Shown here: one piece after another, positions 61,399 through 64,000 of the stretch
Layout of the letters: every line of letters begins with the position of its first letter
Position numbering within the stretch: position 1 is the stretch's first letter
DNA from: Bostrychus sinensis
Lineage: Eukaryota; Chordata; Actinopteri; Gobiiformes; Eleotridae
Direction: 5' to 3'
Length of the DNA: 64,000 nt
Assembly: GCA_020698575.1 (NCBI GenBank)
Contig: CM036244.1
Coordinates: 232,001-296,000 of the forward strand
Notes under the pieces: model-generated
Database searches by the model: none
The model's input: the letters and a program-made list of their open reading frames with translations, nothing else
What the model was told of the DNA's origin: nothing
Position numbers and translations under genes: made by a program

Positions 61399-63242
61399 GC
61401 ACTGAGGAGTTTGTACTGAGGAGGGTAAAATTCTGAGGTTGTATAAATGAGAAACAGAATCAGTCGTCTGTAAATCTCTTTTATGGAACACAAACATGCA
61501 CTGAGAGGGGTTTAGTCCTGGTTTGGACCTGGTTTAGTCCTGGTTTGGACCTGGTTTGGACCTGGTTTGGACCTGGTTTGGACCTGGTTTAGTCCTGGTT
61601 TAGTCCTGGTTTAGTCCTGGTTTAGACCTGGTTTGGACCTGGTTTGGACCTGGTTTGGACCTGGTTTGGACCTGGTTTAGTCCTGGTTTAGTCCTGATTT
61701 GGACCTGGTTTGGACCTGGTTTGGACCTGGTTTGGACCTGGTTTGGACCTGGTTTGGACCTGGTTTGGACCTGGTTTGGACCTGGTTTAGTCCTGGTTTG
61801 GACCTGGTTTAGTCCTGGTTTGGACCTGGTTTAGTCCTGGTTTGGACCTGGTTTGGACCTGGTTTGGACCTGGTTTAGTCCTGGTTTGGACCTGGTTTAG
61901 TCCTGGTTTGGACCTGGTTTGGACCTGGTTTAGTCCTGGTTTGGACCTGGTTTGGACCTGGTTTAGTCCTGGTTTAGTCCTGGTTTGGACCTGGTTTAGT
62001 CCTGGTTTGGACCTGGTTTAGTCCTGGTTTAGTCCTGGTTTAGTCCTGGTTTGGACCTGGTTTGGACCTGGTTTGGACCTGGTTTGGACCTGGTTTGGAC
62101 CTGGTTTAGTCCTGGTTTGGACCTGGTTTAGTCCTGGTTTAGTCCTGGTTTGGACCTGGTTTAGTCCTGGTTTGGACCTGGTTTAGTCCTGGTTTGGACC
62201 TGGTTTGGACCTGGTTTAGTCCTGGTTTGGACCTGGTTTAGTCCTGGTTTAGTCCTGGTTTGGACCTGGTTTAGTCCTGGTTTGGACCTGGTTTAGTCCT
62301 GGTTTGGACCTGGTTTAGTTCTGTTTTGGACCTGGTTTAGTCCTGGTTTGGACCTGGTTTGGACCTGGTTTAGTCCTGGTTTGGACCTGGTTTAGTCCTG
62401 GTTTAGTCCTGGTTTGGACCTGGTTTAGTCCTGGTTTGGACCTGGTTTAGTCCTGGTTTGGACCTGGTTTAGTTCTGTTTTTTACTGAGAGAAGTTAGTT
62501 GCTCTAAAAGTGTTTTCCGTGGCCCCACAACTCCTCAAAACCTGTGTCTCTGCTCCTGTCTGCTTCTCCAAACTAACCTTTAACCCCCTTTTTACAAAAC
62601 ACCAGGTCGCCCTTTGTATTTTCACCCCAGCGCAGTGATTAAAAACTAATAACACAATGCAGAATTTCCTTTAACACAACAGTAAGTGCTCATGTTTAGA
62701 GACGATCTGCGTGTTCAAGGCTGCTGTTGTGAAATCGGACCTCAGCTCGCCTCCAGGGGGCGTGGCGTGACAAAAATGAACTTTAAACTTCCCAAACCCG
62801 AGTGCAAACTTAAGGAAAAGTGCAAATTAACAGTCAACAAACCAGGAATTGGCGACACACCTCTTACCTACACAACAAGGGTGCAGTTAATAAGAAAAGC
62901 GTGCACGTAAATACATTTTTGTGCACGTTTTGTCTCGTTACCTGGGCCATAAAACTTCTTCCCCCGCGTCACGTCAAACACTTTCCCGTTCACTGCCATG
63001 AGAATGCGCTCCTGCTGCAGTCCGTCGTAGGGCTTCAACTCTTCCAAGGTAAAATCTCTCTTTTTCAGCTTCGGCAGCGGCGGCTCCGCTTCGCCCAGGT
63101 CCGGCTGCTTGTCTCCGCGCAGGATTTTGTACACCAGATACAGGCACAGGCTGAGCAGGGTCAGGTTTAACGGAGAAGTGAATATTTCTTGTAAAATCCC
63201 GCCGGTGGAAGTTACCTCGCCCGTCGTCTCCGCTTCAGCCAT
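49020..63242 (-). CDS. pgrmc1: Progesterone receptor membrane component 1 (cytochrome-b5-like)
   Basis: Haem-binding membrane protein that supports cytochrome P450 activity and sterol metabolism at the ER. Exons 62942-63242, 51423-51578 and 49020-49114; phases 1 and 1 match; 552 nt give 183 residues (human 195, the N-terminus shorter here). EIFTSPLNLTLLSLCLYLVY is the N-terminal membrane anchor, with the PGRMC1 rather than PGRMC2 sequence. The cytochrome-b5 fold runs from RDFTLEELKPYDG through ILMAVNGKVFDVT. The haem-contact tyrosines are in KFYGPEGPYGVF (about Tyr98 and Tyr104, spaced six apart as in human). GRDASRGLATFCL and the acidic tail EYTDDEEVKDKKND follow. The ATG at 63242 gives MAEAETTGEV; the frame is open a little further but without another ATG. 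The 11.4-kb first intron is mostly repeats. Confidence 0.97.
49348..49515. repeat. 18-bp minisatellite (GTCTGCGTTAGCGCGACC)
   Basis: Nine copies of an 18-bp CpG-rich unit, with CGACC replaced by CGTTG in two, in pgrmc1 intron 2, about 230 bp from exon 3. Confidence 0.96.
50098..51410. repeat. 10-bp minisatellite (GTGTTACAGT) abutting pgrmc1 exon 2
   Basis: About 120 copies of GTGTTACAGT with CCGT, CGGT and TCCAGT variants, interrupted once by the exon copy at 51224-51288 and reaching to within about 10 bp of the exon 2 donor. All three + frames are open across it (up to 640 codons), a consequence of the unit lacking stop triplets. Confidence 0.97.
51224..51288 (-). pseudogene. Exact duplicate of pgrmc1 exon 2 end and donor site
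   Basis: 65 bp identical to 51407-51471, which covers the last 49 nt of exon 2 and the first 16 nt of intron 2 including GTGAGT. It is embedded in the 10-bp array, offset by 183 bp. It has no acceptor, so it cannot be a complete extra exon, but it is a decoy 5' splice site. Confidence 0.95.
51585..51805. repeat. G-rich 'GGGACAGGACGGGAGG' tandem array
   Basis: About 220 bp of units near 20-26 bp built from GGGACAGGACGGGAGGGGGAC, starting within 10 bp of the pgrmc1 exon 2 acceptor. On the sense strand this is a C-rich, pyrimidine-biased tract that may double as the polypyrimidine region. Confidence 0.9.
51916..52665. mobile_element. TTAA-flanked miniature transposon
   Basis: TTAA at 51916-51919 is followed by GGCCTAGATACACCAAG. 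TTAA at 52662-52665 is preceded by the inverted form GGCCTCCATGCACCAAG. TTAA duplications with inverted termini are the mark of piggyBac or Kolobok-type elements. The 750-bp interior has no transposase and holds a (CAA)n run at 52473-52511. It lies in pgrmc1 intron 1. Confidence 0.8.
52473..52511. repeat. (CAA)13 microsatellite
   Basis: Thirteen uninterrupted CAA triplets, inside the TTAA-flanked element. Confidence 0.97.
52666..53265 (-). other. pgrmc1 intron 1 segment, no feature
   Basis: About 600 bp of AT-rich intron sequence between two elements. I see nothing recognisable. Confidence 0.6.
53266..54340. mobile_element. hAT-type non-autonomous element (CAGGGTTCC ends)
   Basis: Starts CAGGGTTCCTGCAGG and ends with the inverse of CAGGGTTCCCATGGGG. 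'Ttaatgctttttaatgcc' stands near both ends in opposite senses. Flanks (TTACTAAA / CTAAAACA) are only a weak 8-bp duplication. It contains a later insertion of a dispersed repeat at 53945-54243. Confidence 0.65.
53945..54243 (+). repeat. 'GGGGTCGCGGGTGACTGG' dispersed repeat, long copy
   Basis: (ATTC)n, 'ttattcccgttaggggtcgc', 'gtaggcggggtacagcctgg', 'acatttagagtcaccagttc', 'ggaggaagccggagaacccg'. This is a well-spread fish repeat, flanked here by GGAACCTAATTTA on both sides (about 53935 and 54239), a clear 12-13-bp target-site duplication. The truncated copy is at 25555. Confidence 0.75.
54752..55655. repeat. 11-bp minisatellite (TGGTTTAGACC)
   Basis: About 82 copies of TGGTTTAGACC or TGGTTTAGTCC with occasional AAGTTTAGTCC units that recur at spacings of several repeats, so there is higher-order structure. 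It is in pgrmc1 intron 1. Confidence 0.97.
56160..58780. repeat. 2.6-kb GGA-rich array (AGGAGGAGGAC)
   Basis: More than 200 units of AGGAGGAC with 12-bp AGGAGGAGGACA, 15-bp, GAGCAGGACAGG, GAGGTCAGG and AACTACAGGAGG variants. Longer blocks of several hundred bp recur (around 57000-57350, 57430-57600 and 58300-58480), showing segmental duplication within the array. One + frame stays open for about 900 codons (Arg-Arg-Thr-Gly-Gly-Gly-Gln-Glu-Glu-Asp period) because the unit contains no stop. It is in pgrmc1 intron 1. Confidence 0.97.
58886..59012. repeat. 12-bp minisatellite (TTTCCGTGGAAG)
   Basis: About ten copies of TTTCCGTGGAAG, each partly self-complementary (TTCC...GGAA), in pgrmc1 intron 1. 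Confidence 0.95.
59013..61337 (-). other. pgrmc1 intron 1, decayed mobile-element sequence
   Basis: 'agtatcgagtatcgtgggat' (about 59625) and 'ccgcgatatataccgttacc' (about 60870) are typical of decayed fish hAT-type miniature elements. A 94-codon minus frame at 60282-60566 has no recognised domain. No exon was seen. Confidence 0.5.
59779..59851. repeat. 10-bp tandem repeat (CACCTGCCTC)
   Basis: Seven perfect copies of CACCTGCCTC. Confidence 0.96.
61338..61399. repeat. (TAC)n microsatellite
   Basis: About 20 uninterrupted TAC triplets in pgrmc1 intron 1. Confidence 0.97.
61505..62475. repeat. 11-bp minisatellite (TGGTTTGGACC / TGGTTTAGTCC)
   Basis: About 88 units in which TGGTTTGGACC and TGGTTTAGTCC alternate in runs, very homogeneous. 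It lies 470 bp from pgrmc1 exon 1. Confidence 0.97.
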
Positions 63243-63309
63243 GTTGGAGTCTAACAAAAACTAACGTGAGGTGCGGAGGACAGTCACCGAGCCAGTCTGT
63301 CCAGGGTGG

Positions 63310-63406
63310 GACGCCTCGGCCAATCAGAGCGCGTCTACAGCCGACCCTGGACGCCTCGGCCAATCAGAGCGCGTCTCCAGCACGACCGTTAGCGGTTTCG
63401 ACCAAT
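63310..63406 (-). promoter_or_regulatory. pgrmc1 promoter: three CCAAT boxes, two in a 40-bp duplication
   Basis: CCAATCAG at 63320, 63360 and 63402, that is 40 and 42 bp apart. The first two lie in a duplicated segment (GACGCCTCGGCCAATCAGAG with GCGTCT). They stand 75-165 bp before the pgrmc1 ATG and fit NF-Y binding in a TATA-less promoter. Confidence 0.65.
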
Positions 63407-63419
63407 CAGATTCGTCGAA

Positions 63420-64000
63420 GGGCTGCGTGAGAACGGCGTCGCTTTGCTCTGTTTGTGTGGCCTTTAAAACTACTTCAAACTCTCCTTTAGCCAATATAAA
63501 CATTTTCCTAAATCTTTAACTTTTATACAAGCAACATGCATCTACTTTTGTTTCTTTTATTGATAGAGTAATATTTTGTTGTATTATTGTCTTATATGTT
63601 GCCCCTTATGTTCTATAGTTTAGTTTATTATATGTTGTTAATATGTAATTAGATAGTAATGGTACGGTGTTGTTTGTACTTGCTATTTGCAATGAAAAAC
63701 ATTTCCACAGGCACACATTTAAGGTCAGATTATTCCCAAAAGATGCAGAGGTGCAGGGTGCAGAGATAAATACAGATAACACGTTATTACTTTATATAGG
63801 GCTAAACGTCAACCACAACGCAACGGAGATAAGAGTTTCTACATTATTTCTACATCCTTTCCCCGTTCCTTTCTCATTTATTTTCATTGATTATTCTTAT
63901 TTATATTAATGGCCATGCTTCTAAGTTATGTCTAAATTGATTTTTGTTTTTTTTTTGCCTTAAAAAATAAACAAAATGAATAAAGTAATACAAATAATAA
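63420..64000. other. AT-rich flank, no feature
   Basis: AT-rich DNA beyond the pgrmc1 promoter. An 80-codon frame at 63667-63909 has no recognisable domain; I see no gene. Confidence 0.5.

Noticed and set aside
62686..62910. 74-codon + frame near pgrmc1 exon 1
   Set aside because: Intron sequence antisense to pgrmc1; no domain or start context.

Overview
The window is vertebrate nuclear DNA, almost certainly from a ray-finned (teleost) fish. Genes have short GT-AG exons split by large introns. Three orthologues of conserved vertebrate genes can be read exon by exon. The introns hold fish-type hAT, Tc1, TTAA-target and Gypsy relics, and minisatellites are extremely abundant: roughly 13 kb, about one fifth of the window.

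Layout. (1) 1-6.1 kb, + strand: the 3' part of a TIM/HAVCR-like immune receptor gene (half an IgV domain, a Thr-rich mucin exon, a transmembrane exon, a tyrosine-bearing tail). (2) 6.1-8.6 kb: convergent intergenic DNA with a CpG-rich 22/33-bp array. (3) 8.6-22.8 kb, - strand: complete pgk1, 11 coding exons, 417 codons plus stop split over 1,254 nt as 418 triplets. (4) 24.3-28.3 kb, - strand: complete cox7b, three exons, 81 aa, with an NRF-1-type palindrome upstream of its start. (5) 29.66-29.77 kb: an intron-containing tRNA-Leu(CAA). (6) 30.9-38.3 kb, - strand: at least four exons of a Shisa-like single-pass protein with a PPxY-type cytoplasmic tail; its first coding exon was not identified. 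A degraded Gypsy element fills its largest resolved intron. (7) 41.7-45.1 kb: a second, inverted Gypsy relic, itself interrupted, and a Tc1 fragment. (8) 49.0-63.2 kb, - strand: complete pgrmc1, three exons, 183 aa, with an 11.4-kb first intron made largely of tandem repeats. A triple CCAAT promoter lies just outside.

How the genes relate. pgk1 (glycolytic ATP production), cox7b (complex IV subunit) and pgrmc1 (haem-binding cytochrome-b5-like membrane protein) are all metabolic housekeeping genes on the same strand. In human they all lie on the long arm of X, so this looks like a conserved linkage block. The TIM-like and Shisa-like genes are not functionally linked to them as far as the sequence shows.

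No new multi-gene system was found. The most distinctive signals are: an exact 65-bp copy of the pgrmc1 exon 2/intron 2 border inside the neighbouring minisatellite; tandem in-frame splice donors in the TIM-like mucin exon; the clustering of many minisatellite unit lengths at multiples of 10-11 bp; several terminal-inverted-repeat elements; and the unannotated-looking Shisa-like gene with codon repeats on both sides of its membrane segment.
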